Shown: piece after piece, positions 47,513 through 61,651 of the stretch
Position numbering within the stretch: position 1 is the first letter of the stretch
Layout of the letters: the number at the start of each line of letters is the position of its first letter
Position numbers and translations under genes: made by a program
Assembly: GCA_964496695.1 (NCBI GenBank)
Contig: CAZCBE010000013.1
Location: 1-64,000, forward strand
Reading direction: 5' to 3'
DNA: 64,000 nt
Source of the DNA: SXTU01 sp964496695
GTDB taxonomy: Bacteria; Verrucomicrobiota; Verrucomicrobiia; Limisphaerales; SXTU01
The notes under the pieces: model-generated
The model's database searches: none
Told to the model about the DNA's origin: nothing
Seen by the model: only the letters and a program-made list of their open reading frames with translations

Positions 47513-48841
47513 ATGAGTTCCAAGAACCGCATTCTGCTGTCGGTCATGATGTTCCTGCAGTTTTTCGTCTGGGGGGCGTGGTTTGCCACCTTGGGCGCCT
47601 GTCTGGCGGGAAACAATCTGACCGGCATCATCGGTGACGCCTACGGCAGCGCGCCCATCGCGGCCATTATCGCGCCGCTGTTCTTGGGTTTGGTGGCCGA
47701 CCGGTTCTTCAACTCCGAGAAGGCCATGGGCATCCTCCATCTCATCGGCGGCGGCCTGCTTTTCATGGCCCCGGGCCTGGTGGCCAAGGGCGATGGCAAG
47801 TCCCTCGTCTGGCTCTTCACGGCCTACATGCTCTGCTACATGCCCACGCTGGGCCTGAGCAACACCGTGGCCTTCACCAACATTGACGACCGCAACAAAT
47901 TCCCGGCCCTGCGCGTGTGGGGCACCATTGGTTGGATCGTGGCCGGCCTCATCGTCGGCGGCCTTGGCTGGTCCAGCAGCACGCATATCTTCACGCTGGC
48001 GGCGGTGTCCTCGCTGATTCTCGGCGTGGTTTGCTTCCTGCAACCGGCCACACCGCCTCCGGCTGCGGGCAAGCCGATCAACCTCAACGCCCTCCTCATG
48101 GTGGATGCCTTCAAGATGCTGGCCAGCGTGCCCTTTCTGGTCTTCATCGTGTGTTCCACGCTCATCTGCATCCCGCTGGCCTACTACTACGCCTTCACCT
48201 CGAACTACCTGACGCATATCGGCTTCAAGGCCGCTGGCTCGACCATGACCCTGGGGCAGATGTCAGAAATCTTCTTCATGCTGCTGGTGCCGTTCTTCTT
48301 CCGCCGCCTCGGCGTGAAGTGGATGATCTTTGTCGGCATGCTCGCGTGGGTGGTCCGTTACGGCCTCTTCTCCATCGGCGCGCCTGACCAGGTGCTCTGG
48401 ATGATCCTGACGGGAGTGGTCCTCCACGGTGTCTGCTACGACTTCTTCTTTGTCACCGGGTTCATCTATACGGACACGAAAGCCCCGGCCGAAGTGCGCG
48501 GACAGGCGCAGTCCATGCTGGTCTTCTTCACGCAGGGCGTGGGGATGTATTTCGGTTATCAGGTCGCGGGCGGGAAGTTCGGTGCGACGGTCAAGAGCGC
48601 CGAAGCCCTCGGCAAGGCCATGCCTCCGGCGGAGAGCTTCACGTTCTGGGAGTCGTTCGGGAAGATGTTCGCCGCGCAGAAGCCTGAGGTCGCCGGGACT
48701 GTGCTGCAGGACACCATGAACCAGTGGAAGGAATTCTGGATGTTCCCGTGCATCATGGCCGGAGCCATCATGGTGCTCTTCGCCCTTGCCTTCTGGGAAA
48801 AGAAGGAAGTCATCGCCGCCGCCGAGCCGCCGAAGGTTTAA
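47513..48841 (+). CDS. Nucleoside:H+ symporter-like MFS transporter
   Basis: 442 residues with about twelve membrane helices. The first (ILLSVMMFLQFFVWGAWFATLGACL) and IAAIIAPLFLGLVADRFFNSEKAMGILHLIGG match the NupG-like nucleoside transporter branch, as does the central FLVFIVCSTLICIPLAYYYAFTSNYL. It moves nucleosides or related solutes with protons across the inner membrane. Divergent from cysI across a 170-bp gap. The C-terminal region has an extra soluble stretch (GATVKSAEALGKAMPPAE). Substrate not provable from sequence. Confidence 0.88.
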   Translation: MSSKNRILLSVMMFLQFFVWGAWFATLGACLAGNNLTGIIGDAYGSAPIAAIIAPLFLGLVADRFFNSEKAMGILHLIGGGLLFMAPGLVAKGDGKSLVWLFTAYMLCYMPTLGLSNTVAFTNIDDRNKFPALRVWGTIGWIVAGLIVGGLGWSSSTHIFTLAAVSSLILGVVCFLQPATPPPAAGKPINLNALLMVDAFKMLASVPFLVFIVCSTLICIPLAYYYAFTSNYLTHIGFKAAGSTMTLGQMSEIFFMLLVPFFFRRLGVKWMIFVGMLAWVVRYGLFSIGAPDQVLWMILTGVVLHGVCYDFFFVTGFIYTDTKAPAEVRGQAQSMLVFFTQGVGMYFGYQVAGGKFGATVKSAEALGKAMPPAESFTFWESFGKMFAAQKPEVAGTVLQDTMNQWKEFWMFPCIMAGAIMVLFALAFWEKKEVIAAAEPPKV

Positions 48842-49424
48842 GCGAAGATGGAATTTGCCGCGAGAGGGCGCAGAGGACACAAAGAGTCGTCATACGAGCT
48901 TGCGGCATGGGCAGTTCGGATTGGCGCGGTATTTGTGCGTGCGCTTCCCCCTCACCCCGGCCCTCTCCCCAGGGGAGAGGGAGCCACGCAGCCCGCGTCG
49001 CTCAATGCTCACGCCTTGTTCCCGCATCACGGTTCGCTGATTCAGCCTGCGGTTGGATTCAAGCCTAATGCCGTTCGATAACCCGCCGCGACTGTCACGC
49101 TCTCCCTCTCCTCGGGGAGAGGGCCGGGGTGAGAATTCCCGGAACCAAAGCTTCGTGCGGTGAACCCCTGAACCCCGTGCCGGTGGCTTGCAGCCACCGC
49201 GTTGCAGGTGGAGCGCTCGAAGCGGGTTCGTGCTGCTGCGGCCCACGGTCGGCGGCTGCAAGCCGCCGGCACGGGTTTATGGTGAGGGGAAAGGGAGCAT
49301 CCAATGATCGCACCGCAGGCTGCCCGAATTTCATCCTCACTTGGGATTACTCTGGAGGTTGCCGCCGGCAGGCCCAGTGTTCCTGCTCTGCGTTCTTTGT
49401 GCCCTCTCGCGGCAAAATTCCGGG
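48842..49424. other. 583-bp gap holding two dispersed repeats
   Basis: Contains CACCCCGGCCCTCTCCCC (about 48953-48985) and its inverted partner CTCTCCTCGGGGAGAGGGCC (about 49103-49135). It also contains the 145-bp element at 49135-49280 shared with 6605-6752. No gene is seen. Confidence 0.75.
49135..49280. repeat. Dispersed repeat (copy of the 6605-6752 element)
   Basis: Contains GTGCCGGTGGCTTGCAGCCACC and GGCGGCTGCAAGCCGCCGGCAC stems, about 60 bp apart. It matches the segment inside the STM4014-like reading frame in inverted orientation over its whole length. Confidence 0.85.
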
Positions 49425-50480
49425 TCACGCCATCCGCACCACGCCGGAGCCTTTGACCACTTCGCCAATGACCCACGCCTGGTGCTTTTTGCCCTGGATG
49501 AATTTCAGCGCCGCTGCGGCCTGCTCGGCTGAGACGATGGCCACCATGCCCACGCCCATGTTGAAGACCTGGTAGAGTTCCGCCTCGTCCACGCCGCCGC
49601 GCTCGGCCAGCAACTGGAACAACGGGCCCATCTCCCAAGTGCCCTTGCGGATGACCACATCGCACTTGGCGGGCAGCACCCGGGGGATGTTGTCCACGAA
49701 GCCGCCGCCGGTAATGTGGGCGAACGCCTTGACCTGATCCGGCTTGCCCGCGCGATTGAACTTCTTCAGCAGCGCCTGCACCAGCGGTCCGTAGCTGACG
49801 TGCACCTTGAGGAGCGCCTCGCCGATGGTGTTGTGCAGGTCGGGAACGAAATCGCCCGGCTGGAACTTGAGCTGCTCGAAGAGAATCTTCCGCGCCAGCG
49901 AGTAGCCGTTGGTGTGCAACCCGCTCGACGCGATGCCGAGGACGACGTCACCGCGCTTCACTGACTTCTGGCCGTTGAGCATGCGGGACTTCTCCACCAC
50001 GCCCACGATCGTGCCGCTCACGTCGTATTCACCCTCCTGGTAGAAGCCTGGCATCTGCGCCGTCTCGCCGCCGATGAGCGTGCAGCCGTTGGCCGCACAC
50101 CCACGCGCAAAACCCTTGATGATGTCCGTGAAGACGTGCGGCTCCAGCTTGCCGGTGCCGAGGTAGTCGAGGAAGAAGAGCGGCTCCGCGCCCAGCACCG
50201 CGATGTCGTTGACGCAGTGGTTCACGAGGTCCTCGCCGATGGTGTCGTGCTTGTTCATCGCGAAGGCGAGCTTGAGCTTGGTGCCCACGCCGTCCACGGA
50301 GCTGACCAGCACCGGCTGCTTGTATTTCTTCACGTCGAGCGCGAAGAGGCCGCCGAAGCCGCCCACCTTGCCGAGGACTTCACGGCGGTGGGTGCTCTTG
50401 AGGAGCTGGGGCAGCGTGCTCTTGACCTGATTGCCCAAATCGATGTCCACCCCGGCGGCGGCGTAAGCTTTCTGTTTCAT
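49425..50480 (-). CDS. purM: Phosphoribosylformylglycinamidine cyclo-ligase
   Basis: 351 residues (E. coli PurM 345). KAYAAAGVDIDLGNQV, the VSSVDGVGTKLKLAFAMNKHDTIGEDLVNHCVNDIAVLGAEPLFFLDYL block and CTLIGGETAQMPGFYQEGEYDVSG are strongly conserved in PurM, as are GLHTNGYSLAR and AHITGGGFVDNIPRVLP. It closes formylglycinamidine ribonucleotide to AIR using ATP in purine synthesis. The ATG at 50480 is the family start; the open frame upstream crosses an AAATCCCAA-type repeat. Confidence 0.96.
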   Translation of the reverse strand: MKQKAYAAAGVDIDLGNQVKSTLPQLLKSTHRREVLGKVGGFGGLFALDVKKYKQPVLVSSVDGVGTKLKLAFAMNKHDTIGEDLVNHCVNDIAVLGAEPLFFLDYLGTGKLEPHVFTDIIKGFARGCAANGCTLIGGETAQMPGFYQEGEYDVSGTIVGVVEKSRMLNGQKSVKRGDVVLGIASSGLHTNGYSLARKILFEQLKFQPGDFVPDLHNTIGEALLKVHVSYGPLVQALLKKFNRAGKPDQVKAFAHITGGGFVDNIPRVLPAKCDVVIRKGTWEMGPLFQLLAERGGVDEAELYQVFNMGVGMVAIVSAEQAAAALKFIQGKKHQAWVIGEVVKGSGVVRMA

Positions 50481-50582
50481 GCGTGAAGTCTGTTGCGCGG
50501 TCCGCCCGATGCGTCGGTCGAGCCGCGAGGGGGCATCTTTCGGAATCCACCGGCTGGCAGCAAGGCAAAGAATTGCGTGTCG

Positions 50583-50740
50583 AAATTCCAAATCCCAAGC
50601 TTCAAATCCCAAACAAGTTCCAAACCCCAAATTTCAAAGGCTGCTGCCGGAAACGGAACCAAAGCTCCGGGCCGGCTTGGGCTTGGAATTTGGAACTTGG
50701 AGCTTCTTTGAGATTTGGAGTTTGGGATTTGGGGATTTCC
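50583..50740. repeat. AAATCCCAAG-type inverted repeat upstream of purM
   Basis: Left arm of AATTCCAAATCCCAAGCTTC-type units at about 50583-50638 and complementary TTGGAATTTGGAACTTGG and GATTTGGAGTTTGGGATTTG units at about 50680-50733. It fills the gap between purM and the PQQ-like gene. Confidence 0.8.
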
Positions 50741-52048
50741 TCATGGCCCCGGCTTGCCAATCCGCCACAGGTGCTTATGCGTGCGGATGTAGAGGCTGCC
50801 GTCGCTCACGGCATGGGAGGAGTTGGCCAGGTCACCGTCCAACGCGTTCACCCGCACCAGTTCAAACTTGGGACTGGCCTTGAGCGCAATGGTTTCGCTG
50901 GACTGGTTCAAGCAGAGGATGTGGCCATCCACGAGCACCATGGAGGACCAGGAATCGCCTTTCTTGCCGGTTCCTTTCACGCGCTCCTGCCAGAGGGATT
51001 CGCCGGTCTGGAGGTTCAGGCATTCGGCAATGCCCTCGGTGTTGAGGATGTAGGCGTGACCGCCCGAGATGACGCCGGTGCCGAGCCGGTTCTTGGTGCG
51101 GACCGCCTGCCAGAGACGGTGGGTGGCGGTCACATCGCCGCTGCCGCCGAGCTTCACCGCCAGGCTGGTGCCGAAGAAGCCACCCATGGCCACCACCACG
51201 CCCTCGCCCGCGACGGGCGAGCAATAGACCAACTCGTTCAGGCCGTCGCAGTGCCAGAGCGCGCCACCGGTGCGGGGATCGAACGCGCGGACAAACTGCG
51301 GGAAGGTCTGGATCAATTCGTCCCGCTGCCCCGCGCGCACGATGATCGGTGTCGTGAACGTGCCGACCACTCCGCCGCGTTCGCTGCCCTTGAAGCCATC
51401 GGTGCGGGGACGCGGCTCGAGAGCCGGCTCCTTGAACTCCCAGACGGTCTTGCCGCTGCGCTTGTCGAGGCCAAGGAGCCGGGCATTGGGGCCGGGACCG
51501 AAGTAGAGCACGCACATATCCCCGTGGATCAGGGGCGAGGCGGCGTAGGACCACTCATGCGACTGCGCGCCAAGATCGCGCCGCCACAACTCCTGGCCAT
51601 TCATGTCCCAGCAGAACAGCCCCGCTGAGCCGAAGAAGGCGATGACGCGTTCACCATCGGTCACCGGGGAGGCGGCGCAGTGCGGGTTCTTGCCGTAGCG
51701 CTGTTCGCGTTGGGTCCAGGTGGTGCCTTGCTTCCAGAGCAGCTTGCCGTCGCGGCGGTGGTAGCACATCACGGTGCGGCCACCCTCCTTTTCGAAGGAC
51801 TGGGTAAGGAAGATTTTGTCGCCCCAGACCACGGGCGAGGAATCGCCGGGTTCCGGCAACTCGATCTTCCAAAGCACGTTTTCCGTGGCGCTCCAGTGCA
51901 GCGGGACGCTTTTCTCCGGGGATGAGCCATCGCCGTTCGGGCCGCGCCAGGAAGGCCAGTTCGCGCCCATGAGCGTGGTGGCGAGCGAGAGACAGCCAAG
52001 GCTGGCCACCAAACCGCGCGGGAGCGGAATCGCACGAAGGAACTGCAT
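50741..52048 (-). CDS. Secreted PQQ-like (BamB-type) beta-propeller protein
   Basis: 435 residues, paralogue of the protein at 9384-10793. Signal peptide: MQFLRAIPLPRGLVASLGCLSLATTLMGA. The mature start ANWPSWRGPNGDG and later propeller strands (NVLWKIELP, KLLWKQGTTW, ELWRRDLGAQ, SLWQERVKG) are family features. The likely location is the periplasm; the ligand is unproven. The ATG at 52048 is the one at the signal peptide. On the same strand as purM but separated by a repeat, so co-transcription is uncertain. Confidence 0.87.
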   Translation of the reverse strand: MQFLRAIPLPRGLVASLGCLSLATTLMGANWPSWRGPNGDGSSPEKSVPLHWSATENVLWKIELPEPGDSSPVVWGDKIFLTQSFEKEGGRTVMCYHRRDGKLLWKQGTTWTQREQRYGKNPHCAASPVTDGERVIAFFGSAGLFCWDMNGQELWRRDLGAQSHEWSYAASPLIHGDMCVLYFGPGPNARLLGLDKRSGKTVWEFKEPALEPRPRTDGFKGSERGGVVGTFTTPIIVRAGQRDELIQTFPQFVRAFDPRTGGALWHCDGLNELVYCSPVAGEGVVVAMGGFFGTSLAVKLGGSGDVTATHRLWQAVRTKNRLGTGVISGGHAYILNTEGIAECLNLQTGESLWQERVKGTGKKGDSWSSMVLVDGHILCLNQSSETIALKASPKFELVRVNALDGDLANSSHAVSDGSLYIRTHKHLWRIGKPGP

Positions 52049-52102
52049 GGCCGCAGTGTAAATGCGGATGGCACCGCGCCAAGCGGGATTCGCAGTCCTC
52101 GC

Positions 52103-52280
52103 GGAGCGCCGGTCTCTGACCCGGCGTTGAGACATCCCGATTCTGAAGTTGAACCACGGATGGACACGGATGAACACGGATCAGAGGCAATGAGCGCGCT
52201 CTGCGCGCGCTCACGGCGCATTCCATCCGTGGTTTTCCAAAGTTTATTCTGGATCGCGCCGGGTCGGAGACCGGCGCTCC
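52103..52280. repeat. Repeat nested in a repeat (GGAGCGC double hairpin with an inner element)
   Basis: Outer arms 52103-52126 and 52257-52280 of the GGAGCGC class. Inside is a second pair, AACCACGGATGG (52152-52163) and CCATCCGTGGTT (52223-52234), and a TGAGCGCGC...GCGCGCTCA palindrome (52191-52213). It lies between the propeller gene and glnD. Confidence 0.85.
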
Positions 52281-52340
52281 GCCCGCACACCCGGTGGCTC
52301 GCTTGCCTTTTGAAAGCGTTTCCCTATCGTCCGCGCACCG

Positions 52341-55139
52341 GTGCCAAGCCTCGCGGATAAAATTGAAGCCAGTGCCACCAAACGCCTCACCCTGCCCGCG
52401 GGCAAGGTGCCGGCGCGCGAACTCCCGCGCTACAAGCAGTTCCTCAAGGTCGAATCCGCCCGCCTGAAGATGCTGCACCGGGCCGGGGGCGGCGGACGCG
52501 AGGTGTGCCGCGCGCGCGCCGTGGTGCTGGACGCACTGCACCGGCACATCCTGGAGGCCCTCGTCAACACGCTGCCGGACACGGCCCGAACCAGCCTCCC
52601 ACGTTACGCACTGATCGCCATCGGCGGCTATGGCCGGGGCGAGCTGAATCCGCACAGCGACATTGACATCCTGCTGCTGCACACCGGCGACACCGCCGCG
52701 GCCGCGCGCGGCAAGGTGCATCCCTTCATCAAACTGCTGACCGAGCCCGACGGCCTGCTCTACACGCTCTTCGACCTCGGGCTCAAGGTGGGCTACTCGG
52801 TCCGCACGATTGACGACTGCGTGACGGCCGCAAACGAGAACATCCAGTCCAAAACCTCGCTCATCGAGGCGCGGCTCATCTGCGGTGACGAGGGGCTGTT
52901 CCGGGAGATGCAGCGCGTGGTGCTGGCCCGCTGCGTGATCGGCCACGCCGAGACCTACATCGCCGCGCGCCTCGCGGACCAGGAGTCGCGCCGTCAGAAA
53001 TATGGCAACTCGGCGCTGATGCAGGAGCCGAACATCAAGAACGGCTGCGGCGGCCTGCGCGACTACCAGAACCTGCTGTGGATGGCCTACTTCACCAAGG
53101 ACCGGCCGCGCAACCTGGCGGACCTCCAGGCCAAGGAATTCATCAGCGACGCCGAGCGACGCCAGCTCGACGCGGCCTACGACTATCTCCTGCGCGCGCG
53201 CAACGACCTGCACTACCACACGAACCGCGCGGGCGACGTGCTGACCAAGAGCGTGCAGCCCGCCGTGGCGCACAATCTGGGCTACACGGACCGCTCGCCG
53301 AGCCGGCGGCTGGAGCAGTTCATGCGCGACTACTACCTGCACTCGCGCAACATTGATCTCATCACCCGCACGGTGGAGCGCCGCCTCGCCCTGCTGCCCA
53401 AGCCCGTGCGGATGCCCTTCCTCGCCAAGCTGCTGCCCGGCCGGCGCAAGCAGCCGGAGCCGGTCGTGGATGGCTTCCGCGTGGTGGAGGGAGAACTGCT
53501 GCACCTGTCCCCGCGCGTCTTCCGGGAAGACCCCTGCCGGCTCATGCGCGTGTTCCTTTACGCCCAGCAGCGCGGGGCGAAGCTCCACCCGGACACCGCG
53601 CAACTGCTCCGCAACGAACTGCGGCTCGTGGACTCGGCTTTTCTGCGCAACGACCACGTTCACGAGAGCTTCCGGGAGATTCTTTCCCAGCGGGGCAACG
53701 TGGCGCCCGCGCTCCGGGCCATGCACGAAGTGGACTTCCTCGGCAAGTATCTGCCGGAGTTCGGCCGGCTCACCTGCCTGGTCCAGCACGAGTTCTTCCA
53801 CATTTACACGGCCGACGAGCACACGCTGATGTGCATCCAGAAGCTCGACGACATCTGGGCCGGCCGCGTGCCCAACGCCGCGCCGTATCAGGAGCTGTTC
53901 CAGAAGATCGAGCGGCCCTTCATCCTCTACCTTGCGCTGCTGCTGCATGATTCCGGCAAGGCGGCGCAGGGCCGCCACCACGAGGTGGACAGCGCCAAGC
54001 TTGCCGAGCGCGTGGCGGACCGGCTCCATCTGGATGGCTCCACCACCCACAGCCTGCGGCTGCTCGTGGAGCACCATCTGGCCATCATCCAGATTTCCCA
54101 GCGCCGCGACCTCGACGACCCGGCGGTGGTGCGCTTCTTTGCCGGGCTGGTGCAGACCCCGGAGAACCTCAACAAGCTCACCCTGCTTACGCTCGCCGAC
54201 TCCCTGGGCACCAGCGACAAGCTCTGGAACAGTTTCAAGGACATGCTGCTCTGGACACTTTACCGCAAGACCCTGGCGGAGGTGACCGGGACCACCACCT
54301 TCATCATCGCCGAGGAACGGCAGCGCGAACTGCTCTTCGACGAAGTGGTGCGGCTGCTCCCGCGCGACGTGCAGCTCGGCGAGGCCCAGGCGCACTTCGG
54401 CACCCTGCCCCAGCGTTATTTCCTGATCCACGCCGCCCCGGACATCGTCGCGGACATCAGGCTGACAAACCGCTTCATGCGGAACCTCCTCGGCGACGAT
54501 TCCGAGGTCTCCCTGGCCCCGGCCATCGAATGGGTGGACGAACCGGACCGCGGCTGCTCGCGGGTGAAGATCTGCACCTGGGACCGCGCCGGGCTGTTCA
54601 GCAAGCTCGCGGGGTCCTTCACGGCCGCCGGGCTCAACATCCTGAGCGCGCAGATCTTCACCCGGACCGACCGCGTGGTGCTGGACACCTTCGATGTGAC
54701 CAGCGCCCGCACCGGCGTCCTGGCCGCCAAGGAGGAGAAGGACAAGTTCGACCAGCTCCTGCGCAAGGCGCTGGAGGGGCATGTGGACTTCGACCCGCTC
54801 ATCGCCCGGCAGAAGGTGGCCAACCCGCTCTACCAGTCCCTCGAAGGCGAGCGCATCGGCACCAAGATCGTCTTTGACAACGACACCTCCGGGCGCTGCA
54901 CCGTGATTGACGTGGAGGCGGAGGACCGGGTGGGCCTGCTCTACACCCTGTCGCAGACACTGAGTGAACTGGGCCTGGACATCTCCATCGCCAAGATCAG
55001 CACGGAGCGGGGGGCGGCCATGGACAGCTTCTACGTGACCGAGCAGAACGGTGAAAAGATCGTCGCCCCGCACCGCCAGAACACCATCGAAGCCAAGCTC
55101 CGCACGGCCCTGCTGAACTTCGACCGGAAGGGGAAGTAG
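52341..55139 (+). CDS. glnD: [Protein-PII] uridylyltransferase / uridylyl-removing enzyme
   Basis: 932 residues, GTG start. The nucleotidyltransferase domain (about 70-280) has GGYGRGELNPHSDIDILL with metal-binding D107 and D109. An HD domain follows (ALLLHDSGKAAQGRHHEVDSAKLAERV), which removes UMP. Two C-terminal ACT domains (about 735-800 and 855-925; VKICTWDRAGLFSKLAGSF, VEAEDRVGLLYTLSQTL) sense glutamine. It modifies PII proteins to report nitrogen status. Length and order are as in E. coli GlnD (890). The downstream gap holds a strong inverted repeat. Confidence 0.95.
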   Translation: MPSLADKIEASATKRLTLPAGKVPARELPRYKQFLKVESARLKMLHRAGGGGREVCRARAVVLDALHRHILEALVNTLPDTARTSLPRYALIAIGGYGRGELNPHSDIDILLLHTGDTAAAARGKVHPFIKLLTEPDGLLYTLFDLGLKVGYSVRTIDDCVTAANENIQSKTSLIEARLICGDEGLFREMQRVVLARCVIGHAETYIAARLADQESRRQKYGNSALMQEPNIKNGCGGLRDYQNLLWMAYFTKDRPRNLADLQAKEFISDAERRQLDAAYDYLLRARNDLHYHTNRAGDVLTKSVQPAVAHNLGYTDRSPSRRLEQFMRDYYLHSRNIDLITRTVERRLALLPKPVRMPFLAKLLPGRRKQPEPVVDGFRVVEGELLHLSPRVFREDPCRLMRVFLYAQQRGAKLHPDTAQLLRNELRLVDSAFLRNDHVHESFREILSQRGNVAPALRAMHEVDFLGKYLPEFGRLTCLVQHEFFHIYTADEHTLMCIQKLDDIWAGRVPNAAPYQELFQKIERPFILYLALLLHDSGKAAQGRHHEVDSAKLAERVADRLHLDGSTTHSLRLLVEHHLAIIQISQRRDLDDPAVVRFFAGLVQTPENLNKLTLLTLADSLGTSDKLWNSFKDMLLWTLYRKTLAEVTGTTTFIIAEERQRELLFDEVVRLLPRDVQLGEAQAHFGTLPQRYFLIHAAPDIVADIRLTNRFMRNLLGDDSEVSLAPAIEWVDEPDRGCSRVKICTWDRAGLFSKLAGSFTAAGLNILSAQIFTRTDRVVLDTFDVTSARTGVLAAKEEKDKFDQLLRKALEGHVDFDPLIARQKVANPLYQSLEGERIGTKIVFDNDTSGRCTVIDVEAEDRVGLLYTLSQTLSELGLDISIAKISTERGAAMDSFYVTEQNGEKIVAPHRQNTIEAKLRTALLNFDRKGK

Positions 55140-55157
55140 TTCGGGGGGGCAAATGCT

Positions 55158-55245
55158 GGAGCAGGATTAGGATCAGGATTACGAGCAGGAACTGCAACGC
55201 GGGGCATTCTGCTCGTAATCCTGATCCTGATCCTAATCCTGCTCC
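55158..55245. repeat. Inverted repeat after glnD, AGGATTAGGATC type
   Basis: Left arm 55158-55188 and right arm 55209-55245 are complementary; the right arm has one extra GATCCT unit, and the loop is 20 bp. It could serve as a terminator for glnD, but the arms are much longer than needed and AT/GC-mixed, so it is more likely a dispersed element. Confidence 0.85.
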
Positions 55246-55389
55246 CTCCGTCCAACTCGGCAGGCAGGTGAACCCCATTGATGCCCGGTTTGCCGGTGAA
55301 TTTCACCCCCTCGCCACCGTCCGTTTCTATGACTTCCGCCGAACGCAGCGCTGTTGCCGCGTCAGCGGGGATTCGTGCATTTTGAAGCT

Positions 55390-60543
<5,154 letters not shown>

Positions 60544-60663
60544 GCGCGGTTGTTCCGTCGCAGTTGGGTGGAGCGCGGCTGTGTCGCGGAGACCAGCCGC
60601 AGCAACCCCGCCCTGCCACCAGCGGCCGATCTCCCCCACAGCATCCGAAGTCGCGAAAGCGGC

Positions 60664-60772
60664 TGGAGTGCGGTGTCTTTCAGCACCGCTCTTTCCCGTG
60701 CAAGGTGAGTGGTGAACTTGCAGCCGTTTTGTGCGCCTAACCGAAAGCGGCGGTGAAACACGCCGCACTCCA
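60664..60772. repeat. Imperfect inverted repeat
   Basis: Arms 60664-60695 (TGGAGTGCGGTGTCTTTCAG...) and 60743-60772 (...CACGCCGCACTCCA) pair with several mismatches. It occupies part of the 386-bp gap between the giant protein and the zinc-ribbon protein; a second GGAGCGCGGCTG segment is at about 60570. Confidence 0.75.
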
Positions 60773-60929
60773 GACGCTCGCGCGACTTCCAGCGTCTCGG
60801 GCCGCCGCGAACGAAGAACTCTCCGGAGTGGATGCGCCGGCTACAAGAAACTGGGATGTGCCTCGCAGCAACTTGCAAATGCAGTTCGGCTTGCATGTGC
60901 GGGCCCGAACTTGCGTGATGAGGTGCGCT

Positions 60930-61559
60930 ATGCTGATTCGGGAATTCAACCTCAGCCCGGGGCTGCTGGCTGCTTTGCGCTGTCCTGGCTGCGGAGCGCC
61001 CATGACTCATCGCCCCGTGATGGACCCGTTCGTCCACGGCTTGGTATGCGCGAAAGGGCACCGCTATTTCCAAACCCTCCGCATGCCGGCGCGGGAACAG
61101 TGCGTCATCGCCAAGAAATTCGACCCGGGCTATCCCGACGGACTGACGCTGGAGGAGAAGGTCCGGTTTTGGTTCGAGAATCCGCGCTGCCGCGAGAACT
61201 TCTTTGATTGCGCCGCCAACATCGCCCGGCGCATCTACGAAGTCACGGTCCTCGGTGACAACGCCCCGGCCCCGCCGCTCCATGGTCATTGCCCGATCTG
61301 CGCCCAGACCTTGGACGGATCGTTCCAGACGCCGGATGGGTGGACTTTGGGCGCAAGCTGCGCCGCAGGGCACCAGTTCCTTCTGGCCCGGGAAATCTGC
61401 GCCTACGGCCTAGGCGAACCCATCAACCTGAAGCCGGAGCCGGACTTCCTGGAGATCAAAACCTACGCGGAAGTCTATACGGACAAGCGCTACGCCCGGG
61501 ACATCCATGCCGACATCCGGGTCTTCATGAAACGCTATATGGATGGCTTGGCCAGGTGA
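60930..61559 (+). CDS. Protein with two CxxC...CxxGH zinc-ribbon-like halves
   Basis: 209 residues. First half: LRCPGCGAPM...GLVCAKGHRYF; second half: GHCPICAQTL...GASCAAGHQFL, so two similar Cys/His modules, each likely to bind one zinc. The rest is helical and ends VFMKRYMDGLAR. Start chosen at 60930 because GAGGTG lies 7 bp upstream; upstream in-frame codons run through the repeat. I do not recognise a named family. Convergent with the DUF1501 gene. Confidence 0.72.
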   Translation: MLIREFNLSPGLLAALRCPGCGAPMTHRPVMDPFVHGLVCAKGHRYFQTLRMPAREQCVIAKKFDPGYPDGLTLEEKVRFWFENPRCRENFFDCAANIARRIYEVTVLGDNAPAPPLHGHCPICAQTLDGSFQTPDGWTLGASCAAGHQFLLAREICAYGLGEPINLKPEPDFLEIKTYAEVYTDKRYARDIHADIRVFMKRYMDGLAR

Positions 61560-61651
61560 ATGATCAGGGGCTTTTTCGGCACCGGACCGGAGCAGGCATG
61601 CACGCGCAACCTGAAGGTTGCGACTACGGAGGACGGGAGCCGCCAGCTCGC

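Noticed and set aside
51651..55073. Long open frame opposite glnD
   Set aside because: Antisense shadow of glnD; composition is Arg/Ala/Gly-rich without any family motif.
55158..55245. Simple rho-independent terminator for glnD
   Set aside because: Arms far too long and lacking a following T-run; kept as a dispersed inverted repeat.
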